A stretch of 64,000 bases of DNA from Mycolicibacterium gadium (GTDB lineage Bacteria > Actinomycetota > Actinomycetes > Mycobacteriales > Mycobacteriaceae), in NCBI RefSeq assembly GCF_010728925.1, contig NZ_AP022608.1, positions 4,464,001 to 4,528,000 on the forward strand, written 5' to 3'. Position 1 is the first letter of the stretch. The number at the start of each line of letters is the position of its first letter. This document shows positions 45,722 to 54,682 of this stretch, one piece after another. The notes beneath the pieces are model-generated. The model saw nothing but the letters and a program-made list of their open reading frames with translations. It was not told where the DNA came from and searched no databases. A program made the position numbers and the translations under genes.

Positions 45722-46881
45722 TGATGACCCGTCGCAGATGGAGTCGAATCGCGCTACGCACGGTCGCGCTGGTGGCGATCGCGCTGACGCTCAGTTCGTG
45801 CGGGGTGTGGCCGTGGCGCGGCATCTCCAACGTCGAGCTGCCCGGCGGTCCCGGCACCGGCTCGGAGCGGATGACGATCTATGTCCAGATGCCGGACACG
45901 TTGGCACTCAACGTCAACAGCCGCGTCCGGGTGGCCGACGTGTTCGTCGGCCGGGTTCGCGCGATCGAGCTGAAGAACTGGGTGGCGACGCTGACCCTGG
46001 ACATGGAGCCCAACCTCGGGCTGCCGTCCAATGCCCTGGCCAGGATCGGCCAGACCAGCCTGCTGGGCAGCCAGCACGTCGAGCTGGAGCCGCCGCCGAG
46101 TCCGTCGGGTCAACTGCTGCGCACGGGCGACACGATCCCGTTGAAGAACAGCACGGCGTTCCCGAGCACCGAGCGGGTGCTGGCGAGCATTGCCACGATC
46201 CTGCGCGGCGGCGGTGTGTCGAATCTCGAGACCATTCAGACCGAGATCTTCAACGTGCTGAACGGCCGGGCCGACCAGATCCGCGAGTTCCTCAACAAGC
46301 TCGACACGTTCACCGATGAACTGAACAAGCAGACCCAGGACATCACCCGCGCGATCGACTCCACCAACCGGTTGCTGTCGATCGTGGCTCAGCGCAACGA
46401 CACGCTGGATCAGGTGCTGACCGAATTCCCGCCGCTGATCAAGCATTTCGCGGATACCCGCGATCTGTTCGCCGATGCGGTGGAGGCGCTGGGCCGGGTC
46501 AGCCTGGCCGCGGACAACGCGCTGGCGCCCGCGAGCGACAACCTGAACACCAACCTGGCCAACCTGCAACGGCCGCTGAAGCAGTTGGGACGGGCGTCGC
46601 CGTACGTCATCGGCGCACTCAAGCTGATGCTCACCGCGCCGTTCTCGATCGAGAACGTGCCGAAGGTCATCCGTGGCGACTACCTGAACGCGTCGCTGAT
46701 GGTCGACCTGACGTTGTCGGCACTCGACAACGCCGCCTTGTCTGGCACGGGTATCTCGGGCATGCTGCGCGCACTCGAGCAGTCCTGGGGCCGCGATCCG
46801 GCGACGATGATCCCGGATGTCCGCTTCACGCCGAACCCGCACAACGCGCCGGGCGGCCCACTGGTCGAAAGGGGTGAGTGA
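45721..46881 (+). CDS. mce1E: Mce1E (LprK-type lipoprotein)
   Basis: A 386-residue Mce subunit that is a lipoprotein: the signal peptide ends in the lipobox LSSC (cysteine at about residue 27), so it is anchored by lipid rather than by a helix. The MCE domain follows at about 45-125 (LALNVNSRVRVADVFVGRV), then the helical domain. In M. tuberculosis this subunit is LprK. The start is one of two adjacent ATG codons at 45721. mce1F begins four bases after its stop. Confidence 0.93.
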   Translation: MMTRRRWSRIALRTVALVAIALTLSSCGVWPWRGISNVELPGGPGTGSERMTIYVQMPDTLALNVNSRVRVADVFVGRVRAIELKNWVATLTLDMEPNLGLPSNALARIGQTSLLGSQHVELEPPPSPSGQLLRTGDTIPLKNSTAFPSTERVLASIATILRGGGVSNLETIQTEIFNVLNGRADQIREFLNKLDTFTDELNKQTQDITRAIDSTNRLLSIVAQRNDTLDQVLTEFPPLIKHFADTRDLFADAVEALGRVSLAADNALAPASDNLNTNLANLQRPLKQLGRASPYVIGALKLMLTAPFSIENVPKVIRGDYLNASLMVDLTLSALDNAALSGTGISGMLRALEQSWGRDPATMIPDVRFTPNPHNAPGGPLVERGE

Positions 46882-46884
46882 GCA

Positions 46885-48450
46885 GTGCTGACCAGGTTCA
46901 TCAAGTTCCAGTTGGTGCTGTTCACCATCCTGACGGTCATCGCCTTGACGGTGCTGGGCGTGTATTACCTGCGGATACCGAGCCTGATCGGCATCGGGCA
47001 GTACGAGTTGAAGGCGCAGTTACCGCGTTCCGGCGGTCTGTACGCGACCGCCAACGTGACCTACCGAGGCACCCAGATCGGCAAGGTCACCAGCGTCGTG
47101 CCGACCGAGTCGGGCGCGCTGGCGACGATGAGCATCGACGACCGGTACAAGGTCCCCGCGGATGCGTCGGCGAACGTGCACTCGGTGTCGGCGATCGGCG
47201 AGCAGTACCTGGACCTGGTGTCGACGGGCAATCCGGGCCAGTATTTCAGTCCGGGGTCGACCATCACCGACAGCACCGTGCCGAGCGAGGTCGGCCCCGC
47301 GCTGGACGCGGCCAACGAGGGCCTCGCGGTACTGCCGAAGGAGAAGATCGACGCACTGCTCACCGAAACGTCCAACGCCGTAGGCGGTTTGGGGCCGGCG
47401 CTGCAAAGGCTGGTCGACTCGACCACCAACCTGGCGCAGGGCTTCAAGGACAACCTGCCTCAGGTCAACGACATCATCGCCAACTCGGCGCCGGTCCTGG
47501 ACAGCCAGGTTCAGTCCGGCGACAACATCGAGGCGTGGTCGCGCAACCTGAACGTCATCGCCGCGCAGACCGCCGAGCAGGATGCCGCGCTGCGCAGTGG
47601 CATCCAGGACGCCGCGCCGACGCTCGATCAGGTGAACATGGTGTTCAGCGACGTGCGCGACTCGTTGCCCCAGACGCTGGCGAATTTGTCGATCGTGATC
47701 GACATGCTCAAGCGCTACAACAAGGGCCTGGAACAGACGCTGGTGATGCTGCCGCAAGGCGCGTCGGTCGCCCAGGCCGGAACGCTGTTCGAGGACCTAG
47801 GTCAGCTGCCGCTCGTGCTGTCGATCAACCAGCCGCCGCCGTGCCTCACCGGCTTCCTGCCGGCATCGGAGTGGCGTTCGCCGGCGGACACAAGCATGGC
47901 GCCGTTGCCCAAGGGCACCTATTGCAAGATCCCGAAGGATTACCAGGGCAACGTCGTTCGTGGTGCCCGCAACTACCCGTGTGTGGACGTGCCGGGCAAG
48001 CGCGCGGCCACGCCGATGGAATGCCGCAGTCCCGAACCGTACGTGCCGCTGGGCACCAACCCGTGGTACGGCGATCCGAACCAGATCCTGTCCTGCCCGG
48101 CGCCGGGTGCCCGTTGCGATCAGGGCGTCAACCCGGGACGCGGTGTCATTCCGGCCCCGAGCGTCAACAACGGTGTGAATCCGGCGTCTGCCGACGTACT
48201 GCCTCCGCCGCAGTCGACGGCGCCGATCAGTGACCCGCTCAGCCCCCCTGGCCAGGGCAGCGTCACCTGCAGTGGACAGCAGCCCAACCCGTGCATCTAC
48301 ACTCCGGCACCAGGGCCCCCGGGCTCCACGGCCGTCTACAGCCCGTCCAGCGGCCAGGTCGTGGGACCGGACGGCGTCAGGTACAACGTCACAAATTCGA
48401 GCAACCCAGGAGACGACGGATGGAAGGAGATGCTGGCACCAGCCAGCTGA
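46885..48450 (+). CDS. mce1F: Mce1F
   Basis: A 521-residue Mce subunit with an N-terminal membrane helix (LVLFTILTVIALTVLGVYYL), the MCE domain at about 35-110 (GLYATANVTYRGTQIGKV), the helical tunnel region to about 310 and a C-terminal cysteine-containing, proline-rich domain. GTG 46885 is used. Its last 31 bases overlap the start of the first Mce-associated gene in a different frame. Confidence 0.92.
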   Translation: MLTRFIKFQLVLFTILTVIALTVLGVYYLRIPSLIGIGQYELKAQLPRSGGLYATANVTYRGTQIGKVTSVVPTESGALATMSIDDRYKVPADASANVHSVSAIGEQYLDLVSTGNPGQYFSPGSTITDSTVPSEVGPALDAANEGLAVLPKEKIDALLTETSNAVGGLGPALQRLVDSTTNLAQGFKDNLPQVNDIIANSAPVLDSQVQSGDNIEAWSRNLNVIAAQTAEQDAALRSGIQDAAPTLDQVNMVFSDVRDSLPQTLANLSIVIDMLKRYNKGLEQTLVMLPQGASVAQAGTLFEDLGQLPLVLSINQPPPCLTGFLPASEWRSPADTSMAPLPKGTYCKIPKDYQGNVVRGARNYPCVDVPGKRAATPMECRSPEPYVPLGTNPWYGDPNQILSCPAPGARCDQGVNPGRGVIPAPSVNNGVNPASADVLPPPQSTAPISDPLSPPGQGSVTCSGQQPNPCIYTPAPGPPGSTAVYSPSSGQVVGPDGVRYNVTNSSNPGDDGWKEMLAPAS

Positions 48451-49043
48451 ACCCCACCGATGCTGATGAGGCGCTCGACGAGTCGTTAGCCGCGGAGCCG
48501 CCCCAGCGACCCGATGTAGCAGAATCCACCGACGATCACCGCCCGGCGCGGCTTGGCCGCGGTTGGGTTGCCGCGATCTGCGCCGGTCTGCTGGTACTCG
48601 CCGGGGCCGGGGCGGTGGCGGGCTTTCTCTTGCTGAAAGCGAACCAGCAGAGCGAGAAGGCTGCGCGCGAGGAAGCCGCCGCCCTGCAGGCAGCGCGGGA
48701 TTGTGTGGCCGCGACGCACGCGCCCGATGTGACGGCGATGAGCGTGGCACAGTCGAAGATCATCGAATGTTCGACGGGTGATTTCGGAGCGCAGGCCAGC
48801 CTATACAGCGGGGTCCTGGTCGACGCCTACCAGGCCGCCAATGTGACGGTGCAGGTGTCCGACATGCGCGCCGCGGTGGAACGGCACAACGACGACGGAT
48901 CCTTCGAGGTCCTGGTCGCGGTGCGGGTGAAGGTGACCAACTCCGAGGTCGCCGACCAGGAGCAGGGCTACCGGCTGCGGCTGCAGATGGCGCCGGCCGA
49001 CGGCACCTACAAGATCGCGCAGCTGGACCAGGTCACCTCGTGA
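48420..49043 (+). CDS. mam1A: Mce-associated membrane protein Mam1A (Rv0175-like)
   Basis: A 207-residue Mce-associated protein: an acidic cytoplasmic N-terminus, one membrane helix at about 48-70 (VAAICAGLLVLAGAGAVAGF), a short coiled coil (EKAAREEAAALQAARD) and an extracytoplasmic domain of the mas family (LDVAYQ-like repeats such as YSGVLVDAYQAANVTVQV). It is thought to stabilise the Mce complex. The ATG at 48420 lies inside mce1F. Confidence 0.86.
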   Translation: MEGDAGTSQLNPTDADEALDESLAAEPPQRPDVAESTDDHRPARLGRGWVAAICAGLLVLAGAGAVAGFLLLKANQQSEKAAREEAAALQAARDCVAATHAPDVTAMSVAQSKIIECSTGDFGAQASLYSGVLVDAYQAANVTVQVSDMRAAVERHNDDGSFEVLVAVRVKVTNSEVADQEQGYRLRLQMAPADGTYKIAQLDQVTS

Positions 49044-50023
49044 CAGCTGTACTGGACACTGTGGACTCGTCGCAGACCGAGGTGGAGGCCGGACCGTCGC
49101 TGGCGTCCTGGCCGGCACGCGCGGGTGCGATCGCCATCGACGTCCTCTTCGGGGTTGCGGTGATCGCGACCATGGCGGTGTCGGCGTGGAGCGCACCGTG
49201 GCTCGGCTGGTTGTGGTGGGTGTACGTCGCCACGGCGGCGTGTGTGATCGTCGCGATGGCGGTCAACCGGCTGTTGCTACCGACGATCACCGGCTGGAGC
49301 CTGGGCCGAGCGGTCTTCGGCATCGCGGTTCGCACCCACGACGGTGCCGCTCCCGGCGTGCTGCGACTGGTCGGCCGGGACCTGGTGCACCTGCTGGACA
49401 CCGCGGCGCTGTTCGTCGGCTGGTTGTGGCCGCTGTGGGACGGCAGACGCCGCACGTTCGCCGACCTGTTGCTGCGCACCGAGGTGCACGCCGTCGAATC
49501 CCCTGCCGAACGGCCACAACGTGATATGCGTCGGCCCGCGGCAATCGCGCTGATCGTGGCGACGGCGCTGTGTGCGGTGGCCGTCGGCTTGGGTTACCTC
49601 GTGGTGTACCGACCGGAACGCGCGGTCGACGTCGCCCGTCAGCAGATCGCCGAGCAGGGACCCCGGATCGTCGAACAGATGCTCAGCTATAACAGTGAGT
49701 CACTGCAACAGGACTTCTCGCATGCGCAGTCGCTGACGACCGACAGCTATCGCGATCAGTTGATCGCGCAACAGCAGCTGGTGCAGCAGTCGGGTGCGAC
49801 GTCGAACGAGTACTTCGCGGTCAGCAGCGCCGTGCTGTCGGCGACGGCGGAGCAGGCCTCGATGTTGATCGCGCTGCAGGGGCAGCGCGGCACCGATCCG
49901 AAGGACTTGAAGTTCATCACCGCGACGCTGCGGGTGGAGTTCGAGAAGGCAGCTGACGGCCAGTGGAAGGTCGCCAATCTCGTCGTGCTGAAGAAGCCGC
50001 AGATGAATGCGCCGGGCCAATGA
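49040..50023 (+). CDS. mam1B: RDD-domain Mce-associated protein Mam1B (Rv0176-like)
   Basis: A 327-residue protein with an RDD domain (membrane segments at about 25-135; PARAGAIAIDVLFG, GRAVFGIAVR, VGRDLVHLLDT), a further helix near 170-190 and a C-terminal extracytoplasmic mas-type domain from about 195. The combination of RDD and mas domains is standard for this position. The GTG start overlaps the mam1A stop and its stop overlaps the mam1C ATG. Confidence 0.86.
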   Translation: MTAVLDTVDSSQTEVEAGPSLASWPARAGAIAIDVLFGVAVIATMAVSAWSAPWLGWLWWVYVATAACVIVAMAVNRLLLPTITGWSLGRAVFGIAVRTHDGAAPGVLRLVGRDLVHLLDTAALFVGWLWPLWDGRRRTFADLLLRTEVHAVESPAERPQRDMRRPAAIALIVATALCAVAVGLGYLVVYRPERAVDVARQQIAEQGPRIVEQMLSYNSESLQQDFSHAQSLTTDSYRDQLIAQQQLVQQSGATSNEYFAVSSAVLSATAEQASMLIALQGQRGTDPKDLKFITATLRVEFEKAADGQWKVANLVVLKKPQMNAPGQ

Positions 50024-50571
50024 GCCCGCGGCGCAGAATCGAGGCCGACGAGCCCGACTTCTTCGAGGTGAAGCCAGACCCGCCGCGGCGATGGGGCCTG
50101 CCGCTCATCGCGGCGCTGGCATCGGTACTGATCGCCGCGGCGCTGACGGCGGGCACCCTGATGCTCGTCAGCCACCGGGCCGACGTCCGAAACACCGCAA
50201 ACAACGCGCAGGTTCTGGATTACGTGCAGGCGTTCATGACCTCCTACACCACGTTGGATCCGTTCAACGCCAACGCCTACACCGACCGGATCCTGGCGCA
50301 GGGCACCGGCGAGTTCGCCAGCATGTTCAAGGAGAAGCAGAACGAGATCCTGATCCAGGTGGCGCAGGCAGAACCGACCACGGGTTCCGTGGTCGCCGCG
50401 GGCGTCCAGCGGTGGAACGACAACGGAAGCGCCGACGTGCTGGTCGCGACGAAGATCACGTCCAAGTCGCCGGACGGAAAGTCGACGATCGAAAGCGGAA
50501 ACCGTTGGGTCGCAACCGCCATCAAGGAAGGACAACAGTGGAAGATCAGCCAGCTGATCCAGGTGATCTGA
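50020..50571 (+). CDS. mam1C: Mce-associated membrane protein Mam1C (Rv0177-like)
   Basis: A 183-residue protein with a short cytoplasmic N-terminus, a membrane helix at about 27-50 (LIAALASVLIAAALTAGTLML) and an extracytoplasmic mas domain that ends in WKISQLIQVI. ATG 50020 overlaps the mam1B stop in ATGA. The last 34 bases overlap the mam1D frame. Confidence 0.85.
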   Translation: MSPRRRIEADEPDFFEVKPDPPRRWGLPLIAALASVLIAAALTAGTLMLVSHRADVRNTANNAQVLDYVQAFMTSYTTLDPFNANAYTDRILAQGTGEFASMFKEKQNEILIQVAQAEPTTGSVVAAGVQRWNDNGSADVLVATKITSKSPDGKSTIESGNRWVATAIKEGQQWKISQLIQVI

Positions 50572-51395
50572 CCACCGAAGCGGATGCACCGGCCGAACCG
50601 CGCCGCAGCCGGTTCTCGCTGCGGCGCCGCCCGAAAACGCCTGAGCTCCAGGCGGTTACCGAGACTCCCGCCGAGCCTGTCGATCCGGACAAGCCCGCCG
50701 AGGCGCCGCGGACCCCCGTGGGTAAGAAGCGGCGCACCCCCAAAGCGGTAGCAGCGGAGGACGATTCCGAAGGTGTGCAGACGCCGGAACCCGAGGAAGC
50801 CAGCGAGCTCCCCGACTCGGAGGCTGACGCCGAAGCGGACGACGAATCCGACGACGACCGGATTCTGGTGCCGCACCGTCCCGCCGGGAAGCGACTCCTG
50901 ATCGCGGCCACTGCCGCGGCAGCGCTCTTCGTTGCGGCCGGCGCCTTCGCGGGTGCCACGGTCCAGCCCTATCTGGCCGAACGCGCGACGGTCGACACGA
51001 AGCTCGACGTCGCCCGCACCGCGGCCAGTGCGATCTCCACGCTGTGGACGTACACCCCCGACAACATGGAAACGCTGCCGGACCGCGCCGACGTCTTCCT
51101 CGGTGGCGACTTCGCCGACGAGTACCGCAAGTACATCGACGCGATCGTCGCACCCAACAAGCAGGCCCAGGTCACCAACACCACCCAGGTGATGGGTGCC
51201 GCCGTGGAGTCGCTGTCCGGCGACGAAGCCACCGCGATCGTGTACACCAATTCGGTGGCGACCAGCCCGGTGACGAAGAACATTCCGTCACTGCGGTATC
51301 TGTCCTATCGGCTGACGATGGAGCGCGATCACACGAAGTGGTTGATCACCAAGATGTCCACCGTGACATCGTTTGACCTGACGCCGCAGTTGTAG
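50538..51395 (+). CDS. mam1D: Mce-associated membrane protein Mam1D (Rv0178-like)
   Basis: A 285-residue protein with a long acidic, low-complexity cytoplasmic part (about 1-110, rich in Pro, Glu, Asp and Arg), a membrane helix at about 115-137 (LLIAATAAAALFVAAGAF) and a mas domain (TLWTYTPDNMETLPDRADVF to FDLTPQL). GTG 50538 is preceded by AAGGAAGGA, which settles the start although the frame is open upstream. It is the last gene of the mce1 operon. Confidence 0.84.
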   Translation: MEDQPADPGDLTTEADAPAEPRRSRFSLRRRPKTPELQAVTETPAEPVDPDKPAEAPRTPVGKKRRTPKAVAAEDDSEGVQTPEPEEASELPDSEADAEADDESDDDRILVPHRPAGKRLLIAATAAAALFVAAGAFAGATVQPYLAERATVDTKLDVARTAASAISTLWTYTPDNMETLPDRADVFLGGDFADEYRKYIDAIVAPNKQAQVTNTTQVMGAAVESLSGDEATAIVYTNSVATSPVTKNIPSLRYLSYRLTMERDHTKWLITKMSTVTSFDLTPQL

Positions 51396-51413
51396 GCCGG
51401 GCCATCGCCGACC

Positions 51414-52106
51414 GTGGCCGTCGAATCACCGGTGTCCGACCGGCTCACCCACGTCGCGCTGCTGTTGTTGACCTTCGCGACAGGCCTCGTCGACGCGGTC
51501 AGTGTGCTGGAACTCGGCCATGTGTTCGTGGCGAACATGACGGGCAACGTCATCTTCCTCGGTCTCTGGCTGGCCCCGCGCACGGTCGTGGACGTGACCG
51601 CCGCGTTGGTCGCGCTCGTCTGCTTCGTGGCCGGCGCGGTGTTCGGCGGCCGGTTGGCCCGCCACCTCGACCGCGAAGTCCATCGTTGGCTGGGGTTCAC
51701 GCTCTCACTGGAAGTCGTGATGCTCGTGACGCTGTCGATCCTCGCGGGAACCGGGGTTCTCGACTACCGCGACCACACGAAGCTGTTCCTGATCGCGGGG
51801 TTGGCCATCGCGTTCGGTATTCAGAACTCCACCGCGCGGCAGTTCGGTATCCAGGAACTGTCCACCACGGTGCTGACGACGACGATCTCCGGTCTCGGCT
51901 TCGACAGCCGGCTGGCGGGTGGCACCGGTGATCGCGAAAAGCTGCGTTACGGCGTGGTATTCACCATTCTCGCCGGTGCCACACTGGGCGCGACGTTGAC
52001 TCGGTTCGCGGTTGCACCCGTGATCACGCTGGCGGCCGCCGTCGTGGCGACCAGCGCGGCCATCTTCTGGTTCGGCCCCCGCCGTCACCCGGGCGGCCAT
52101 GAGTAG
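51414..52106 (+). CDS. YoaK/DUF1275 family membrane protein
   Basis: A 230-residue membrane protein of the DUF1275 (YoaK) family with about six helices. The family signature TFATGLVDAVSVLELGHVFVANMTGNVIFLG occupies about 18-48 (shown here in parts: GLVDAVSVLELG, ANMTGNVIF). Function is unknown. GTG 51414 starts 18 bases after mam1D, and its end overlaps the next gene by eight bases. It may be an addition to the end of the mce1 transcription unit. Confidence 0.82.
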   Translation: MAVESPVSDRLTHVALLLLTFATGLVDAVSVLELGHVFVANMTGNVIFLGLWLAPRTVVDVTAALVALVCFVAGAVFGGRLARHLDREVHRWLGFTLSLEVVMLVTLSILAGTGVLDYRDHTKLFLIAGLAIAFGIQNSTARQFGIQELSTTVLTTTISGLGFDSRLAGGTGDREKLRYGVVFTILAGATLGATLTRFAVAPVITLAAAVVATSAAIFWFGPRRHPGGHE

Positions 52107-52683
52107 CGGGGCGCGCGGCGGCGTGCTGATCCTTCCCGGAGGCAAGCCGCAGAGCGACGAAGCCTCCCGCGCACGGCAGCTCGCCAACCTGAGGATGGAC
52201 TGGTTGGCGCTGGCACTTCGGCGCAGGCTCGGCGGAGGTGTGCGGCTGCATCGTGTGCAGTACCGCCTGCGGGGATGGAATGGCGCTCGGCGAGATCCCG
52301 TACACGATGCCCAGGCAGAGCTCGACCGAATGCTCACCGACGTCGACCCGCGCCGGGTCGTTCTCGTCGGCCATTCGATGGGCGGACGGGTCGCCGCGCA
52401 CCTGAGCGCCGGATCCGACATCGGCGGCGTCGTGGCACTCGCTCCATGGTGGCCGCGAGACGACGCCGATCTGGTGCCCGTCGGGTGCCGGCTCCTGGTC
52501 GTCCACGGCACCGGCGATACGCGGACCGATCCGCGCGCGTCGCGGCAGCAGACCCTGCGGGCCAAGGATCGTGGCGTCGACGCCGAATGGGTCGGCATCC
52601 CCAACGCCGGACATTACCTACTCAGCGACTGGAGTCAGTGGCATCGGTTGACGACACAGTTTGTCGTACAACAAATTTCCTAG
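52099..52683 (+). CDS. Small alpha/beta hydrolase (dienelactone hydrolase-like)
   Basis: A 194-residue alpha/beta hydrolase with the nucleophile elbow VGHSMGGRVAAHL, an acid in VVHGTGDTRTDP and the catalytic histidine in IPNAGHYLLSDW. It has a minimal fold without a lid domain, so it may act on soluble small esters. The ATG overlaps the YoaK-type gene by eight bases. Substrate unknown. Confidence 0.83.
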   Translation: MSSGARGGVLILPGGKPQSDEASRARQLANLRMDWLALALRRRLGGGVRLHRVQYRLRGWNGARRDPVHDAQAELDRMLTDVDPRRVVLVGHSMGGRVAAHLSAGSDIGGVVALAPWWPRDDADLVPVGCRLLVVHGTGDTRTDPRASRQQTLRAKDRGVDAEWVGIPNAGHYLLSDWSQWHRLTTQFVVQQIS

Positions 52684-52759
52684 CGTTTGCAAGTACTCGC
52701 CAAAGTGGGTGTTTAACCGCAATGACCGGAGGAAACTCCGATTTGCGGAGGTGGACCTG

Positions 52760-53038
52760 GTGATTCGAACAATCAGTGTGGTGGGGGCATTGGTCGGTGC
52801 TGCGGTGCTGTCCGCGCCGTCGGCGGCTGCGGACGAGGCAGCGTACTTGGCGAAGCTGCAGGACAGATACGCATTCCTGACCCCGCAGCAGTTGCTCGCC
52901 GTGGGGGAAAGGGTGTGCGCCGCCGAACGCGCAGGCGTGTTGTCACCCGGCAAGACCACGATGGTGATCAACGATCTGGGGGTCGGAAACAACACGGCGC
53001 TCGAGATCGTCAGCGCCGCTGAATGGGAGCTTTGTTGA
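52760..53038 (+). CDS. Small secreted DUF732 protein
   Basis: A 92-residue protein with a signal peptide (IRTISVVGALVGAAVLSAPSA, cleavage near ADE) and a mature DUF732 domain with two cysteines (VGERVCAAERAG and the C-terminal WELC) that probably form a disulfide. DUF732 proteins are common, exported and of unknown role in mycobacteria. GTG 52760 is preceded by GGAGG with seven bases of spacing; GTG 52751 is another option. It is alone between the hydrolase and the SDR genes. Confidence 0.82.
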   Translation: MIRTISVVGALVGAAVLSAPSAAADEAAYLAKLQDRYAFLTPQQLLAVGERVCAAERAGVLSPGKTTMVINDLGVGNNTALEIVSAAEWELC

Positions 53039-53077
53039 GTTGCTGGCATCAGCTCCAGCAGTGACTAGTCTCGGCGT

Positions 53078-53908
53078 ATGCCAACAGCACTCGTCACCGG
53101 CGCTTCACGGGGGATCGGCAAGGGGATCGTCGAGCATCTGGCCGCCCGCGGCTGGGACGTCATCGCCGGAGTCCGCAGCCAGCAGGACGCGGACGCGGTA
53201 ACCAAACACGACCCGCAGCGGGTGTCGTCGGTGATCCTCGATGTCACCTCCGCCGACGACATCGCCGCCCTCGAGCAATCGTTGCCCGAACAGCTGGACG
53301 CCGTCGTCAACAATGCCGGTATCGCCGTCGGCGGAGCGATGGAAACCCTGAGCCCCGACGAGTGGCGAAAGCAGTTGGAGATCAACGTCATCGGTGCGCT
53401 GGCTGTCACCCAGGCGGTCCTGCCCCGGCTTCGGAGATCCCGGGGGCGGGTCGTGTTCATCTCGAGTGTCAACGGCAGATTGTCCATGCCGCTGGTCGGT
53501 GCGTACGCGGCGAGCAAGTTCGCGCTGGAGGCGGCCGCCGATGCGCTGCGAATGGAGCTGAACCCCTGGAAGATCCGCGTCATAGTCGTCGAGCCGGCGC
53601 AGACCGACACCGACATGTGGCGTACCGCCGACACGATGGTGGAAGACCTTGAGGCCGGCCTGACCCCGGAGCACCGCGGTCTCTACGCCAAGCACATCGC
53701 GGGCTTCAAGAAGATGATCCCGGTGTCGCAGAAGATCGCCGTCCCGACGGAAAAGGTGTCCGCAGTCGTCGAGGAGGCGCTCACCGCGAAGCGGCCACGC
53801 GCCCGCTACATCGTCGGACTGGTGCCCAAGGCGCAGGTGGCGTTGATGAGTGTGATGCCGACGAAGATGCGCGACATCGCGCTGCGGAAGGTCTCCGGCC
53901 AACCCTGA
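53078..53908 (+). CDS. Short-chain dehydrogenase/reductase
   Basis: A 276-residue SDR with TGASRGIGKGIVEHL at about 7-21, NNAGIAVGG and the catalytic YAASKFALEAAADAL. It is like the group of mycobacterial SDRs related to retinol or steroid dehydrogenases with a C-terminal extension after about 200. The substrate is unknown. The kinase-like gene begins one base after its stop. Confidence 0.88.
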   Translation: MPTALVTGASRGIGKGIVEHLAARGWDVIAGVRSQQDADAVTKHDPQRVSSVILDVTSADDIAALEQSLPEQLDAVVNNAGIAVGGAMETLSPDEWRKQLEINVIGALAVTQAVLPRLRRSRGRVVFISSVNGRLSMPLVGAYAASKFALEAAADALRMELNPWKIRVIVVEPAQTDTDMWRTADTMVEDLEAGLTPEHRGLYAKHIAGFKKMIPVSQKIAVPTEKVSAVVEEALTAKRPRARYIVGLVPKAQVALMSVMPTKMRDIALRKVSGQP

Positions 53909-53909
53909 G

Positions 53910-54682
53910 ATGCCGACCTTCGTCAAGCGAAACCCCGGCGCGCCGACAGGTTTCTTTGCGTGCGAAGCCGCAGGGCTGCAATGGCTTTCGTCCGCCGACG
54001 GCGGGGTGCCGTGCGCCGAGGTCGTCGACTTCGACGACGGGACCCTCACCTTGGGACGGCTCGACGCCGTCGCGCCCGACCGTGACACCGCCCGCGAGTT
54101 CGGTCGGCGATTGGCGTGCACGCACGACGCGGGCGCCGATGCGTTTGGCATCGGGCCACCCGGATGGCCGGGGCCGGGCTTCTTCGGACCGCTGCACCAT
54201 CCTCTGCCGATGTCGCTGACCGCACACGACTCGTGGGGGACCTTCTACGCCCGTGAACGGTTGGCGCCCATGGCGGAGCGCGCGGCCGACCGGCTCAGCG
54301 CGTCGATCCGGCGTGAACTCGATGCGGTGATCGCGCAGTGTGAGAACGGGCGATTCGACGACGACGATCGCCCCGCCCGTCTACACGGTGACCTGTGGAG
54401 CGGCAACGTGATGTGGACTCCGGACGGCGTGGTCCTGATCGACCCCGCGGCCCACGGCGGCCACCGCGAGACCGACTCGCGATGCTCGCACTGTTCGGCT
54501 GTCCGCACTTCGAGGCGGTCATCGCCGGGTACGAGTCGCGGCGGAGGCTGTCCGAGGGTTGGCGCGACCGGGTCGGCCTGCACCAGTTGTATCCGCTGCT
54601 GGCTCACGTCGTGCTGTTCGGCGGCAGTTACGCGGAGCAGACCGGGCGGGCGGCGCGCAGCGCGCTGAATGTCCTGCGTTAG
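53910..54682 (+). pseudogene. Fructosamine kinase-like gene, frameshifted near 54477
   Basis: A fructosamine/aminoglycoside kinase-fold protein with FVKRNPGAPTGFFACEAAGL at the start and the catalytic block PARLHGDLWSGNVMW and VLIDPAAHGGHRETD at about 150-190. After HRETD the frame turns into meaningless, serine/arginine-rich sequence ending at 54668, while the expected continuation (LAMLALFGCPHFEAVIAGYE to SALNVLR) is in the next frame and ends at 54682. A missing C in GACTC (expected GACCTC) near 54477 explains it. The restored end overlaps the convergent gene by four bases, which supports 54682. It may deglycate proteins or phosphorylate a small sugar amine. Confidence 0.8.
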
